A stretch of DNA of 64,000 nt. It comes from Pusillimonas sp. T7-7 (GTDB lineage: Bacteria; Pseudomonadota; Gammaproteobacteria; Burkholderiales; Burkholderiaceae_B). The notes beneath the pieces are model-generated. The model made no database searches, had not been told where the DNA came from, and worked only from the letters and a program-made list of their open reading frames with translations. Below, one piece after another: positions 26,779 to 35,768 of this stretch; position 1 is the first letter of the stretch, and each line of letters begins with the position of its first letter. The DNA lies in NCBI RefSeq assembly GCF_000209655.1, contig NC_015458.1, positions 3,534,001 to 3,598,000 of the forward strand. Direction: 5' to 3'. The translations under genes and the position numbers were made by a program.

Positions 26779-28129
26779 GCCGGAAAAGGGCATGGATAGC
26801 TGGGCGGAACAGGACGGCATGGAGTTCATGATGCCTTTTCCCCTGCACTTTCACTGGCTGGTTGATGACCTGCATATTTGTGCAGGGCCTTCTGTCAATG
26901 GGCAGCTGTGGTGCCTGAATGTCGATGTCCGGCGGCTCTCGACGGGCCAGTGCGAACGCATGCTGTGGGACGCCAATACGCCCTGGGGCCTGGTACGGCG
27001 CGATTCCCATTCCTCCTCCATCATGTCGGTATTGCCGGGTCCGCGCGAACGGGATCTACTTATTGTTGCCGAGCAGGGCATAGGCGACATTATTCAACAG
27101 CTACGCTATGTGTCTCCGGTTGCCGCGCACTTTTGCAGGACCCGAATCCAGTGCAAGCCGGAACTGCACCGTTTCATCAGGCGGCAAGCCATGAATGCAG
27201 AACCGGTTGTGCCGGAACAAGTGCGGGCGGATCCGCCCACGGTGCGAGTGCCGTTGATGCGCATGGGGGCTTTATGCGCCGATCCCCTCCAGGGCGCGGC
27301 TTACCTGACCGCCCCGGGCCGTCCGCGCACCTGGCATGATGGCCTGCGAGTCGGCTTGAACTGGTCCGCAAGCATAAAGGGCGTGGCCAAAGACATTAAA
27401 TCCATACCCGTGCTGTTGCTTGAGCAGCTGATTTCGGCGCATCCGGACGTGTCCTGGGTGAGCGTGCAATGGGGTGACGACGAGGCTTTGCTCATGCAGC
27501 AACCTTGGGCGGCGCAAGTAGAAGCCTGTGGACAAACCGTGGGCGATGTGGCCGACCTGGCTGATGTCGTTGCCGGTCTGGATTTGCTCATCACCATAGA
27601 TAGCGCGCCCGCCCATCTTGCGGGAGCATTGGGCATACCCGTCTGGACGCTGCTGACCCAGCCGTGCAGCTGGCGTTGGGGGCTGGGCAGCAGCCGGACA
27701 GACCTGTATCGCTCCATGCGTCTTTTCCGTCAGGCTGATCTGCACGCCTGGCCTGAGCTGCTGGCCCATGTTTCCGGTGCGCTTGAGTCTGCCAAATTAT
27801 CCACAGATACCCTGGCAGGACCGGTCATGCCAGGGATGTCCGGGCGCAAGCCCAGGGCAAACGCCCCCGCCCCCGCTGCGGGCCAGGCAAGCCAGACATC
27901 GTTGAGCGGCGTTCTGAATATGTGCAAGGAAGCGCCAGCTTTGCGTGCGGCTTTTGTTGCACACCCACTGAAGTTCCTGGCCATGCAGGGCGTACATGTG
28001 CAAAGCCGCGACTATCGCAAGCTGAATCAAATTTTCCAGGCCATGGTCGACTTTCATGGCGGGTTTTCTTGGTGTTGGCCCCTGAAGCCGCTACAATCAT
28101 CTTCTTTCAATTCAACGGTTGCCTCATGA
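26771..28129 (+). CDS. GT9-like glycosyltransferase at the end of the lipopeptide operon
   Basis: Protein of 452 residues from ATG 26771, eight bases inside the end of the megasynthase gene. Earlier in-frame starts lie wholly within that gene and are unlikely. EQGIGDIIQQLRYV near residue 100 and DLLITIDSAPAHLAGALG near 271 match the donor-binding face of heptosyltransferase-type (GT9) enzymes. The TPR repeats that often precede this domain in relatives are absent; instead there is a short N-terminal beta-rich segment. From about 355 a Pro/Ala-rich linker leads to a 60-residue tail (KEAPALRAAFVAHPLKFL) of unknown fold. Position and overlap suggest a sugar is added to the lipopeptide, but donor and acceptor are unknown. 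Its last four bases overlap the STAS gene. Confidence 0.7.
   Translation: MAKPEKGMDSWAEQDGMEFMMPFPLHFHWLVDDLHICAGPSVNGQLWCLNVDVRRLSTGQCERMLWDANTPWGLVRRDSHSSSIMSVLPGPRERDLLIVAEQGIGDIIQQLRYVSPVAAHFCRTRIQCKPELHRFIRRQAMNAEPVVPEQVRADPPTVRVPLMRMGALCADPLQGAAYLTAPGRPRTWHDGLRVGLNWSASIKGVAKDIKSIPVLLLEQLISAHPDVSWVSVQWGDDEALLMQQPWAAQVEACGQTVGDVADLADVVAGLDLLITIDSAPAHLAGALGIPVWTLLTQPCSWRWGLGSSRTDLYRSMRLFRQADLHAWPELLAHVSGALESAKLSTDTLAGPVMPGMSGRKPRANAPAPAAGQASQTSLSGVLNMCKEAPALRAAFVAHPLKFLAMQGVHVQSRDYRKLNQIFQAMVDFHGGFSWCWPLKPLQSSSFNSTVAS
28069..28097 (+). promoter_or_regulatory. Candidate sigma-70 promoter of the STAS gene
   Basis: TTGGTG (28069–28074) and TACAAT (28092–28097) are spaced by 17 bases and lie 29 bases before the STAS ATG, inside the 3' end of the glycosyltransferase gene. 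This suggests the STAS gene is an independent unit and that the cluster ends here. Confidence 0.5.
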
Positions 28130-28464
28130 GTCTCTCAAGCGAAAAAATCGGCGAGGTTCTGGTGGTTTCGGCCTCGGGCCAGATCAACAGCGCGAACGCG
28201 GCCGAAGTCGAATCGGCGCTGCTGGCCTATGTCAATCAGGGGGAACGTTTGTGCGTGCTCGACCTGAGCGGCCTGGACTACATCTCCAGCGCGGGCCTGC
28301 GCGTGGTCCTGATGCTTGCCAAAGGCTTGAAGCAGAAAGCCGGCCAACTGGTCTTGTGTGCGCTGCAGCCGCAAGTGCATGAAGTATTCGACATCAGTGG
28401 CTTCCTGGCGATTCTTACCGTTGTCGACACACGTCCGGCCGCAGTAAGCCAGCTTTCCGCCTGA
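28126..28464 (+). CDS. STAS-domain protein (anti-anti-sigma-factor type)
   Basis: Protein of 112 residues that is a single STAS domain of the SpoIIAA/RsbV class. The segment DLSGLDYISSAGLRV carries the phosphoacceptor region; Ser55, just before AGLR, aligns with the serine phosphorylated in SpoIIAA. Such proteins bind a kinase/anti-sigma partner and release it depending on phosphorylation. No partner kinase or phosphatase gene is next to it, so the pathway is unknown. The start is ATG 28126; an upstream extension would run inside the glycosyltransferase gene. It is convergent with pxpC. Confidence 0.85.
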   Translation: MSLSSEKIGEVLVVSASGQINSANAAEVESALLAYVNQGERLCVLDLSGLDYISSAGLRVVLMLAKGLKQKAGQLVLCALQPQVHEVFDISGFLAILTVVDTRPAAVSQLSA

Positions 28465-28502
28465 CGCTTTTTCGGGCGCGGGCAGTGTTTCCGCCTTGAT
28501 GT

Positions 28503-29489
28503 TCAGGCAAATAGCTCGCGCAGCGGCGCTAGGCTCAGCCCAAGGCGGGCAAAAGCGTCTTCGTGCTGGCCATCGAGTTTCTGGGCTTGTTCCAGGCTGA
28601 CTTCCATGAAACGCAGCATTTCTCCGGGCATGCTCTGGGCGATAAAAGGCAGGTCCACCGCGGCGATATGGGCGATCTTGGCGTATCCGCCGGTGGTTTG
28701 ACGGTCGGCCATCAAAATAATGGGGTTGCCATCGGCCGGCACCTGCACGCTGCCGAAACTGGTTGCTTCAGACAGCAGTTGCGTAGCGCTGAGCAGTTTC
28801 AGTTGCGCGCCTTGCAACCGGTAGCCCATGCGTTCCGATTGCGGACTTATTTGGTACTCGCCTGAGAAAAAATCCTGGATGGAGTCGTCAGTAAACAGCG
28901 CAGCATGCGCGCCGCGCACGGCCCGTATGGCTGGCCTTGGGTTCATGCCCAATATGGCTGGCAGATAGATTTTGATTTGCCATAGTTTGTCCGCAAGTTC
29001 GTCAAGATTATGGTCTTGCAGATCGGCATTAAGGGTCAGCGTGTCATCCTTGCGCAGGGCGCGTCCATGAAAACCACCAAAGCCGCCGCGCAGATAAGTG
29101 CTGCGGCTGGCCATTATGGGCGGCAGCGCCATGCCGCCATGCCAGGCAATATAGGCACGTAGCCCTGCCGCTCTGGCGCCAAATGCCAGGACGTCGCCGC
29201 GACGGACGATCAGTGGACGATTATTGGGTATGGGCTCTTTATTCAGTGTTGGGTTCAGCTGGGCGCCGCAGATTGCAATACATGCGGGCGCATCGAAACG
29301 CAGCGTGGGGCCTGTTAAAGTGATTTCAAGCGTGGCTTCGTTTTCGTCGTTACCCACCAGCAGGTTGGCCAGCCGGTGGGCCCGACTGTCCATGGCTCCG
29401 CCTACCGGTACACCCAGATGCTGGTAGCCGGTACGCCCCAGGTCTTGAAAGCTGGACAGCATGCCGGGTTTGACGACGAGTATGCTCAT
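28503..29489 (-). CDS. pxpC: 5-oxoprolinase subunit C (biotin-dependent carboxyltransferase family)
   Basis: Protein of 328 residues of the KipA/PxpC family (carboxyltransferase-like fold). The start MSILVVKPGMLSSFQDLGRTGYQHLGVP and the GGAMD segment are typical of the family. With PxpA and PxpB it forms the ATP-dependent prokaryotic 5-oxoprolinase that opens pyroglutamate to glutamate. It overlaps pxpB by four bases (ATGA). PxpA is not in the window. Homologues are also annotated as urea amidolyase-related proteins or as the sporulation-kinase antagonist KipA; in this lineage PxpC is the more likely reading. Confidence 0.87.
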   Translation of the reverse strand: MSILVVKPGMLSSFQDLGRTGYQHLGVPVGGAMDSRAHRLANLLVGNDENEATLEITLTGPTLRFDAPACIAICGAQLNPTLNKEPIPNNRPLIVRRGDVLAFGARAAGLRAYIAWHGGMALPPIMASRSTYLRGGFGGFHGRALRKDDTLTLNADLQDHNLDELADKLWQIKIYLPAILGMNPRPAIRAVRGAHAALFTDDSIQDFFSGEYQISPQSERMGYRLQGAQLKLLSATQLLSEATSFGSVQVPADGNPIILMADRQTTGGYAKIAHIAAVDLPFIAQSMPGEMLRFMEVSLEQAQKLDGQHEDAFARLGLSLAPLRELFA

Positions 29490-30223
29490 GCCGGTTTGCC
29501 CTTCAGGGTTTGAAACTCCGCCGAACTGATGGAAACAAAGTTCACCGTATCGCCGGGAGACAGCAGTGTGGGCGGTTCTTGCGCCGGGTCGAACAACACG
29601 GCAGGAGTCGCGCCTATGATATGCCAGCCGCCCGGTGAGGCGTTGGGGTAGATCATGGTCTGGAGGTTGGCAATGGCGACCGAGCCGGCTGGCAACAATG
29701 TACGCGGTGTTGCACGTCGGCCTATGGCGAGTCTTGCATCGTGTACGCCAATATAGGGCGCGCCGGGCGCAAAGCCCAGCATGAATACATAAGCTGACTG
29801 GTGGCTGTGTAAATGGATGACTTCTTCTGGAGTCAGCCCGCAGTGCCCGGCCACGTGCTCCAGGTCGGGGCCATGCTCGCCACCGTAGCAGACGGGGATG
29901 TCTATTTTTCGTGAGGTCTTGGCTCGGGCCGCTGTTGTCAGTGCCGCCGACAGCGGTTTTTGTATGGCTGCCGTCAGCTGCGTGAGGCGGTTGACGGTAT
30001 CGGGCAGGCCGGGGCTATAGTGCAGCGCAACCTGGTTGAACGATGGCACGATATCGCTGATGCCCGGAATATTGGCTGCGCGCAGGGCGGCGGCGGCCAG
30101 CGCGCAGCGACGCCCCGTTTCGATGTCGATCTGCTCGCCAAAGACCAGCAGCAAAGTCCGGTCGCCTTGGGGGACGATGCGCCAGTCGGGTCCGCCTGTA
30201 TCCCTGAGGGCAGCCGTGGACAT
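29486..30223 (-). CDS. pxpB: 5-oxoprolinase subunit B (KipI family)
   Basis: Protein of 245 residues from ATG 30223 (MSTAALRDTGG). An earlier in-frame start at 30340 adds a low-complexity stretch that lies within the VOC gene and is unlikely. Family marks include GDRTLLLVFGEQID, the segment ending GYVFML-like AYVFMLGFAPGAPYIG, and GSVAIANLQTMIYP followed by GGWHIIG. It forms a complex with PxpC. Its start overlaps the end of the VOC gene, so the order is VOC–pxpB–pxpC in one unit. Confidence 0.87.
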   Translation of the reverse strand: MSTAALRDTGGPDWRIVPQGDRTLLLVFGEQIDIETGRRCALAAAALRAANIPGISDIVPSFNQVALHYSPGLPDTVNRLTQLTAAIQKPLSAALTTAARAKTSRKIDIPVCYGGEHGPDLEHVAGHCGLTPEEVIHLHSHQSAYVFMLGFAPGAPYIGVHDARLAIGRRATPRTLLPAGSVAIANLQTMIYPNASPGGWHIIGATPAVLFDPAQEPPTLLSPGDTVNFVSISSAEFQTLKGKPA

Positions 30224-30224
30224 T

Positions 30225-30656
30225 TTATTTTGCGAACAGGGAATCAAGGTTCTTGAAGGACTTGAACTCCAGCGCGTTGCCCGATGGATCCAGGAAGAAC
30301 ATGGTGGCTTGTTCGCCGGCCTCGCCCTTGAAGCGCACATAGGGCTCGATCACGAATTGGGTGCCGGCATCTTGCAGCTTCTTGGCCAAGGCTTCCCAGA
30401 CAGACATTTCGAGCACTGCGCCAAAATGACGTACAGGTACGTTGTGGTCGTCGACACTGCTGGTTTGCGTGCCACCGCATTCGTCGGGCGACAGGTGGGC
30501 GACAATTTGATGGCCATGGAAATTGAAATCCACCCACTGGTCGGATGACCGTCCTTCGGGACAGCCCAGCAAGTCGCCATAGAAGGCGCGAGCCGCGGCC
30601 AGATCATGTACGGGAAAGGCCAGGTGGAAAGGGGGCAGTGTAGTGCTTGTGGACAT
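30225..30656 (-). CDS. VOC (glyoxalase/dioxygenase fold) family protein
   Basis: Protein of 143 residues from ATG 30656, chosen because GGAG lies nine bases upstream; a longer frame to 30719 has no such site. It has paired beta-alpha-beta-beta-beta modules: [21 protein letters not shown] with [11 protein letters not shown], and a C-terminal [15 protein letters not shown]. Metal ligands are plausible at an N-terminal His, a middle His and the Glu of ALEFK. The reaction is unknown. It leads the pxpBC unit. Confidence 0.8.
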   Translation of the reverse strand: MSTSTTLPPFHLAFPVHDLAAARAFYGDLLGCPEGRSSDQWVDFNFHGHQIVAHLSPDECGGTQTSSVDDHNVPVRHFGAVLEMSVWEALAKKLQDAGTQFVIEPYVRFKGEAGEQATMFFLDPSGNALEFKSFKNLDSLFAK

Positions 30657-30777
30657 GAGTCGCTCCGTCTGTCTGATAAGTCGCGGGCGCCGTTTGTGCA
30701 ACGGCGTGCAGGCAGTCATTTTATGTGTTTTTGCCCGGCTCCGCCCATGCTTGCTCGTACGCGACGAAGCAATTGAA

Positions 30778-32073
30778 TCAGTCAGCCCTGCTGATCCGGG
30801 AGGCCGGGAAAATCACCGAAAACAGACTGCCTGCCCCAAAGCGGCTGTGTATGCTCAGTTCAGCGTTGTGCCGCATGGCTACATGCTTGGTAATGGCCAG
30901 CCCCAGGCCGGTGCCGCCGGTTGCGCGGGAACGGCCGCGGTCTACACGGTAAAAGCGTTCGGTGAGCCGCGGGATGTCTTGCGCCGCAATGCCAATGCCG
31001 GTGTCTTGTACCGAATAACAGGCGTGGCCCTGATCCGTCACATACCAGCTTACGGTAATTGTGCCGTCTTTCGGGGTATAGCGTATGGCGTTGGTGAGCA
31101 GATTCGATACCGCCGACGCAAGTTCGGTTTCTATGCCGTTCACGCACAGCTCTTCATCGACGTTTTCCATGAACACATGCTGGTCGTTGGACAGAACGCG
31201 GCCCTGCTGCAAGGCGGTATGAATGATGGCGCCCAGGCGTACCGGCTCACCCTCGATCGAAGGGGATGATTCCAGTGTGGACAAGGTCAAAAGGTCTTCG
31301 ACAATCGCCTGCATTCTTTGCGCCTGCTCCAGCATCATCGCCAGGTAGCGCTGACGTTGTTCGTCGCTCAGGGATTCATCCGGCATGTCGTGCAGGGTTT
31401 CCAGGAAGCCCGACAGTACGGTCAAAGGTGTGCGAAGTTCGTGCGATACATTGGCGACGAAATCCTTTCGTGTGGTTTCCAGCTTTTCTACCTGCGTGAC
31501 GTCGCGGGTGACCACCAGGAACTGTCCCAGGCCATAGCGCGTGAGCTGCACCAGCAGCGCTTTTTCGTGGCCGTCGGCATTCAAGTGCAGCAGCAGAGGG
31601 GTGGGCCAACTGGTCTGGCGGGCGTAGCGGGCGAATTCCGGAGCGCGCAGTATGTTGAATATGCTGTGGTTGCGGTCGACTTGCAGATCCAGGCCCAGGT
31701 GCTCGCTGGCGGTTTTGTTGCTCCAGATCAGCAGCATGGACTCGTCCAGGGTAATGGCTCCGTCGGGCAAGGCCTCGGCCGCCATCATAATGCTGTCGAC
31801 GTGGCGGTTCAGCGACTCGATTTCATGCTTGTCTTTGCGCAGTTTTCGGTAGACGACGGCCAGGACGTTGTCCCAGGGGCCTACCGACGCCGGAGGAGAG
31901 GCTTCGATGTCTGCTGTCCAGCGTTCCATCAGCATAAGCTGCCAGCCGCTGACCAGTATCATGCTTACCAGCCCCAGGGTGAAAACGCCCCAGCCCACAT
32001 GGACGCTCAGCCAGGTTCCGCAGGCCCAGCCAAACACTGCCCACAAGCCTATTGAGATAACGGTTTTTATCAT
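30778..32073 (-). CDS. phoR: Phosphate regulon sensor histidine kinase PhoR
   Basis: Protein of 431 residues. Two N-terminal membrane helices (about 5–25 and 30–48) are followed by a PAS-like region (about 95–195), HisKA with SHELRTPL (His211) and an HATPase with N box [17 protein letters not shown] and GTGLGLAI. Lack of a large periplasmic domain fits PhoR, which senses phosphate through PstSCAB–PhoU. It phosphorylates PhoB, whose gene lies 38 bases upstream. The pst and phoU genes are not in the window. Confidence 0.9.
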   Translation of the reverse strand: MIKTVISIGLWAVFGWACGTWLSVHVGWGVFTLGLVSMILVSGWQLMLMERWTADIEASPPASVGPWDNVLAVVYRKLRKDKHEIESLNRHVDSIMMAAEALPDGAITLDESMLLIWSNKTASEHLGLDLQVDRNHSIFNILRAPEFARYARQTSWPTPLLLHLNADGHEKALLVQLTRYGLGQFLVVTRDVTQVEKLETTRKDFVANVSHELRTPLTVLSGFLETLHDMPDESLSDEQRQRYLAMMLEQAQRMQAIVEDLLTLSTLESSPSIEGEPVRLGAIIHTALQQGRVLSNDQHVFMENVDEELCVNGIETELASAVSNLLTNAIRYTPKDGTITVSWYVTDQGHACYSVQDTGIGIAAQDIPRLTERFYRVDRGRSRATGGTGLGLAITKHVAMRHNAELSIHSRFGAGSLFSVIFPASRISRAD

Positions 32074-32111
32074 GATGACAAGTAAGGGCAGTGAGGCTTT
32101 ACAGACGATGC

Positions 32112-32813
32112 TCAGGCAGGGTTCGCAATTTGCGCAGTGAACCGGTATCCGGCTCCGCGCACGGTTTCAATGTGATTTTCAAGCTTGCCGGGTTCCAGGG
32201 CCTTGCGCAGGCGCCGTATATGTACATCTACGGTGCGCTCTTCCACAAAGACATGGTCGCCCCAGACTTGATCCAGCAACTGGGCGCGTGAAAACACTCT
32301 TTCAGTATGTGTCATGAAAAAGTGTAGCAGACGGAATTCGGTCGGCCCGACGGTCAGCGTCTGCCCACCGCCCGTTACCCGGTGCGTGGCTGGATCCAGC
32401 TTGAGTCCGCCAATCTGGATGATGTCGTCGGTCAGTTGGGGCGCGCGCCGGCGCAGTACGGCCTTGATGCGTGCAATCAGCTCTTTGGGAGAAAAGGGCT
32501 TGGTGATGTAGTCGTCGGCGCCGGCCTCCAGGCCTTCGACTTTGTCATGCTCGGCGCCCTTGGCGGTCAGCATAATGACGGGCACATGCCGTGTGCGTTC
32601 GTCGGAACGGAGCGTGCGGGCCAAGGTGATGCCTGATGCGCCGGGCAGCATCCAGTCCAGCAGTATCAGATCGGGAAGTTCGGCCCTGATCAGGGTCTGG
32701 GCTTGCTCGGCGTCGAAGGCGCGAAGCACCTTGTGGCCGGCAAAAGACAGATTCACCGAAATAAGCTCCTGGATGGCGGGCTCATCTTCTACAACAAGTA
32801 TGGTAGTGCTCAT
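32112..32813 (-). CDS. phoB: Phosphate regulon response regulator PhoB
   Basis: OmpR/PhoB-family regulator of 233 residues. The receiver has the acidic pair ED near 9–10, phosphoacceptor Asp53 (LLDWMLPG) and the switch Lys in ITKPFSPKEL. The C-terminal winged helix contains GPTEFRLLHFFM and the VDVHIRRLRKAL recognition region. On phosphate limitation it binds Pho boxes. A strong Pho box and -10 lie upstream, so it probably activates itself together with phoR. Confidence 0.93.
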   Translation of the reverse strand: MSTTILVVEDEPAIQELISVNLSFAGHKVLRAFDAEQAQTLIRAELPDLILLDWMLPGASGITLARTLRSDERTRHVPVIMLTAKGAEHDKVEGLEAGADDYITKPFSPKELIARIKAVLRRRAPQLTDDIIQIGGLKLDPATHRVTGGGQTLTVGPTEFRLLHFFMTHTERVFSRAQLLDQVWGDHVFVEERTVDVHIRRLRKALEPGKLENHIETVRGAGYRFTAQIANPA

Positions 32814-32919
32814 AGCGCGTAAATTTTGGTACGTTAAATAACATATGCAGGCATGGATCCGGGATATCTTATGGCCAAATCCAGCACCTGGCAGGGTAGC
32901 TCATGCTTTGATGGTAGAC

Positions 32920-32953
32920 ATAATATGGCGTGAATATGTCAGGTTTGTGACAT
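32920..32953 (-). promoter_or_regulatory. Pho box with -10 element upstream of phoB
   Basis: On the minus strand ATGTCACAAACCTGACAT (32953–32936) matches the PhoB consensus of two CTGTCAT-type repeats with an A-rich spacer at about 14 of 18 positions. Exactly ten bases further on is TATTAT (32925–32920). In PhoB-activated promoters the box replaces the -35 hexamer and sits about ten bases before the -10, as here. Transcription would start near 32913, about 100 bases before the phoB ATG. Confidence 0.68.
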
Positions 32954-33046
32954 TTCGCATAAGCAATGGCTGGCGACCGCATTTTGGCGCCCAAGCGCCG
33001 GTTTGCATCACGTCCGGCCTGGATAATGATGTACGATTAACAAACC

Positions 33047-33835
33047 ATGCAAAATACCCATTCTTCTTCCCCCGCCGGCGCAACGGCAGCCCAGGCCCCA
33101 GAGGCCAGCACGCACTTTGGCTTTCAAACCGTCGCCGAAACAGAAAAAGCCGGTAAGGTGGCCGAGGTTTTCCACTCGGTGGCCCAGCGCTACGACGTCA
33201 TGAACGACTTGATGTCGCTTGGCCTGCATCGCGCCTGGAAAGTCTTTACGGTAGGCCGTGCCGATGTGCGGCCCGGCATGAAAGTCCTGGACATTGCCGG
33301 GGGCACCGGCGATCTGGCCCGCGCCTTTGCCAAGAAGGCAGGCGCCAGCGGCGAAGTCTGGCTGACTGACATCAATGACTCCATGTTGCGCGTTGGCCGC
33401 GACCGCCTGGCTGACCGCGGCATGTTGCTCCCCACCGCTGTCTGCGACGCCGAAAAACTGCCTTTCCCCTCTGCTTACTTTGATCGTGTCAGCGTGGCGT
33501 TTGGTTTGCGCAACATGACGCACAAAGACCAAGCCCTGGCCGAGATGCGACGGGTGCTGAAGCCGGGCGGTAAATTGCTGGTGCTGGAATTTTCAAAGGT
33601 GGCCAAGCCGTTGTCGCCCGTCTACGACTGGTATTCCTTCAACATTCTGCCCTGGCTGGGCCAGAAAGTGGCCGGTGACCAGGAAAGCTACCGCTATCTG
33701 GCAGAATCCATACGCATGCATCCCGACCAGGACACGCTGGCCGGCATGCTCGAAGCCGCCGGTTTGTCGCGCGTACGGTATTTCAACCTGAGCGCCGGGG
33801 TGGTTGCCCTGCATGAAGGCGTGAACCTGGGCTGA
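33047..33835 (+). CDS. ubiE: Ubiquinone/menaquinone C-methyltransferase UbiE
   Basis: SAM-dependent methyltransferase of 262 residues. It has [22 protein letters not shown] near the start, motif [15 protein letters not shown] and the C-terminal [12 protein letters not shown] typical of UbiE/COQ5. It methylates carbon 2 of the demethoxyubiquinol ring. An N-terminal Ala/Ser-rich extension of about 30 residues is longer than in E. coli. It heads a ubiquinone block with ubiJ and ubiB; a Tim44-like gene is inserted. Confidence 0.95.
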   Translation: MQNTHSSSPAGATAAQAPEASTHFGFQTVAETEKAGKVAEVFHSVAQRYDVMNDLMSLGLHRAWKVFTVGRADVRPGMKVLDIAGGTGDLARAFAKKAGASGEVWLTDINDSMLRVGRDRLADRGMLLPTAVCDAEKLPFPSAYFDRVSVAFGLRNMTHKDQALAEMRRVLKPGGKLLVLEFSKVAKPLSPVYDWYSFNILPWLGQKVAGDQESYRYLAESIRMHPDQDTLAGMLEAAGLSRVRYFNLSAGVVALHEGVNLG

Positions 33836-34032
33836 GCCCGGCTTGGGGGCGCCATGGTGTCCGCGTTTTCCCCTGCTTGTGAACTAATTTTCTGTCCGCC
33901 TGTCCAACTTTATGCTAATGTTCAGCTTCCAGTAAGCTTGGGTCGTTTAGCAAGGCTGCGGCAAAAGCTACGGCAACTCAAATTAATTACATCTGCATTG
34001 CGCCGGGGCGCGATGCATAACAGGAGCACTAC

Positions 34033-34977
34033 ATGTCCCATCGATTTTCCCGGCTGCTCGCTGTAGCCATGCTTGTTTTTTCGGCGGGGGCGATGCTGAC
34101 GGCATCGTTCGACGCTGAAGCTCGCCGGATGGGCGGCGGTAAGAGCTTTGGTCGCCAATCGTCCAATATTACTCAACAGCGCCAGGCTGTCACGCCTCCG
34201 GCTGCTTCCACGACAACACGCAGCACAGCGACAGGTGCTGCGGCTGCGGGTACAGCGGCCAAAAGCGGCATGTCGCGTTGGCTGGGGCCTATTGCCGGCA
34301 TAGCGGCCGGCCTGGGCATCGCCGCGTTGCTGTCCAGCATGGGCCTGTCTGGTGCATTTCTTGAATTCATGTCCAGCCTTGTGCTGATCGGCTTGCTGGT
34401 TTTTGGCGTTATGTACCTTGTGCGCCGCTTGCGTGGCGGCGCCGCGCGTCCTGCCATGCAGCAGGCCGGTGGCATGAACCGCCAGAATGCCCAATCGCAA
34501 AATACCTGGCAGCAGGCCAGCCCGGCAGCCGCTCCGGCAGCTTCTGCGGCTGCGGCGCCCGTCGTGCCGGCGCCACCCGTGGATAAAAGCTGGTTCATTC
34601 CCGGCGATTTCGATACCTCGGCCTTTTTGGCCAATGCCAAGGCCCAGTTCATCGAGATCCAGGCTGTCTGGGACAGCGGCGACCTGACCCGCCTTACCGA
34701 TTACATGACTGACGATCTGGTGGCCGAGATCAAGCCTGAACTCATGGCGCGCGGCGAAGGCAACGTCACCGAAGTCGTCTTGCTTAACGCAGAGCTGCTG
34801 GGCATAGAAGCCGTATCGGGCGGCCACCTGGCCAGCGTCCGTTATTCCGGCATGCTGCGCGAGGCCAAAGACGCCGAAGCCTTCCGCTTTGAAGAAGTCT
34901 GGAATCTGTACAAAGGCGACAACACTGGCTGGCTGCTGGCCGGCATTCAGCAAATTCCGCTGGAGTATGCCAGCTAA
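34033..34977 (+). CDS. Tim44-like domain membrane protein
   Basis: Protein of 314 residues. It has a signal peptide or anchor (MSHRFSRLLAVAMLVFSAG), a Gly/Ser/Thr/Ala-rich segment, two adjacent hydrophobic stretches (about 78–102 and 110–135), an Ala/Pro-rich linker and a C-terminal Tim44-like domain of about 150 residues (FDTSAFLANAKAQFIEIQ onward). The fold is shared with the mitochondrial translocase component, but bacterial members have no settled function. The position between ubiE and ubiJ suggests envelope or quinone-complex assembly, by context only. Confidence 0.85.
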   Translation: MSHRFSRLLAVAMLVFSAGAMLTASFDAEARRMGGGKSFGRQSSNITQQRQAVTPPAASTTTRSTATGAAAAGTAAKSGMSRWLGPIAGIAAGLGIAALLSSMGLSGAFLEFMSSLVLIGLLVFGVMYLVRRLRGGAARPAMQQAGGMNRQNAQSQNTWQQASPAAAPAASAAAAPVVPAPPVDKSWFIPGDFDTSAFLANAKAQFIEIQAVWDSGDLTRLTDYMTDDLVAEIKPELMARGEGNVTEVVLLNAELLGIEAVSGGHLASVRYSGMLREAKDAEAFRFEEVWNLYKGDNTGWLLAGIQQIPLEYAS

Positions 34978-35036
34978 CAGTGGCTGAGCAGATATCCGCC
35001 AGGGCCTTTTAGCAGCAGCAGGCGCCAGGCATGATT

Positions 35037-35060
35037 ATGGGTCGCCACATGGCGACCCAT
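35037..35060 (+). terminator. Hairpin terminator after the Tim44-like gene
   Basis: A perfect 10-base stem, ATGGGTCGCC/GGCGACCCAT, encloses the loop ACAT and is followed by TGTTT. The T-run is short, so termination may be partial. It lies 60 bases after the Tim44-like stop. Confidence 0.6.
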
Positions 35061-35138
35061 TGTTTAGGGCCTGTTAACAGCTAAAACCGTTAAACTTGGA
35101 CTCTTGCCTTTAATACGGTTTGTTGCGCAACCCCTGCC

Positions 35139-35765
35139 ATGCTTTCTTTGCCTTCTTTTCTTACTCCTGTCGCCATTTATGCGCGCATGCTGAACAAGCT
35201 CTTGCAGCGCGAGAGCTGGGCGCGCGATCGGCTCAGCCGGCATTCGGGCAAAACCGTCGGCTTCAAGGCAGGCAGCTTCAAAATGGGCTTGTCCATACAG
35301 TCCGATGGCCTGGTCCAGCCGTCCGACCAGGCCGTGACACCCAATGTCACGCTAACGATTCCTGCGGATCAGCTGGCCGAGTTGCCCGGGGTGCTGCGCG
35401 CCCGAGATCCCGCCCTCCTGACCGAATTGCTGCATGTGGAAGGCGATGCCGGGTTGGCGCAAGTGGTGTCAGAGCTGGCTCGCGACCTGCGTTGGGACAT
35501 CGAAGACGATTTGTCGCGAGTGGTGGGCGATGTGGCTGCCACGCGCATGGTGCAGGCTGCAGACGCACTGAAAACAGGCGTACAAATGGCCGCGTCGCGT
35601 TTGGCGGGCAATGCCAGCGAGTACCTGACCGAAGAAAGCGCCTTGATGGCCAGCCGTCCGGCCTACGATGACTGGGCGGCCCGCATGCAGGCCATGCGCC
35701 GCCGGCTTGATCAGCTGGATCATCGCATTGCGGCGCTTGCGTCGCGTTCGGCGCGCGAGGCCTGA
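35139..35765 (+). CDS. ubiJ: Ubiquinone biosynthesis accessory factor UbiJ (SCP2 domain)
   Basis: Protein of 208 residues. An N-terminal SCP2-type lipid-binding domain (about 12–110, with VTLTIPADQLAELPG) is followed by a helical C-terminal part ending in a coiled coil (RMQAMRRRLDQLDHRIAAL). UbiJ with UbiK holds hydrophobic intermediates for the soluble Ubi complex. It is followed three bases later by ubiB, the usual arrangement. A longer frame in another register at 35120 is a shadow. Confidence 0.88.
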   Translation: MLSLPSFLTPVAIYARMLNKLLQRESWARDRLSRHSGKTVGFKAGSFKMGLSIQSDGLVQPSDQAVTPNVTLTIPADQLAELPGVLRARDPALLTELLHVEGDAGLAQVVSELARDLRWDIEDDLSRVVGDVAATRMVQAADALKTGVQMAASRLAGNASEYLTEESALMASRPAYDDWAARMQAMRRRLDQLDHRIAALASRSAREA

Positions 35766-35768
35766 CCC

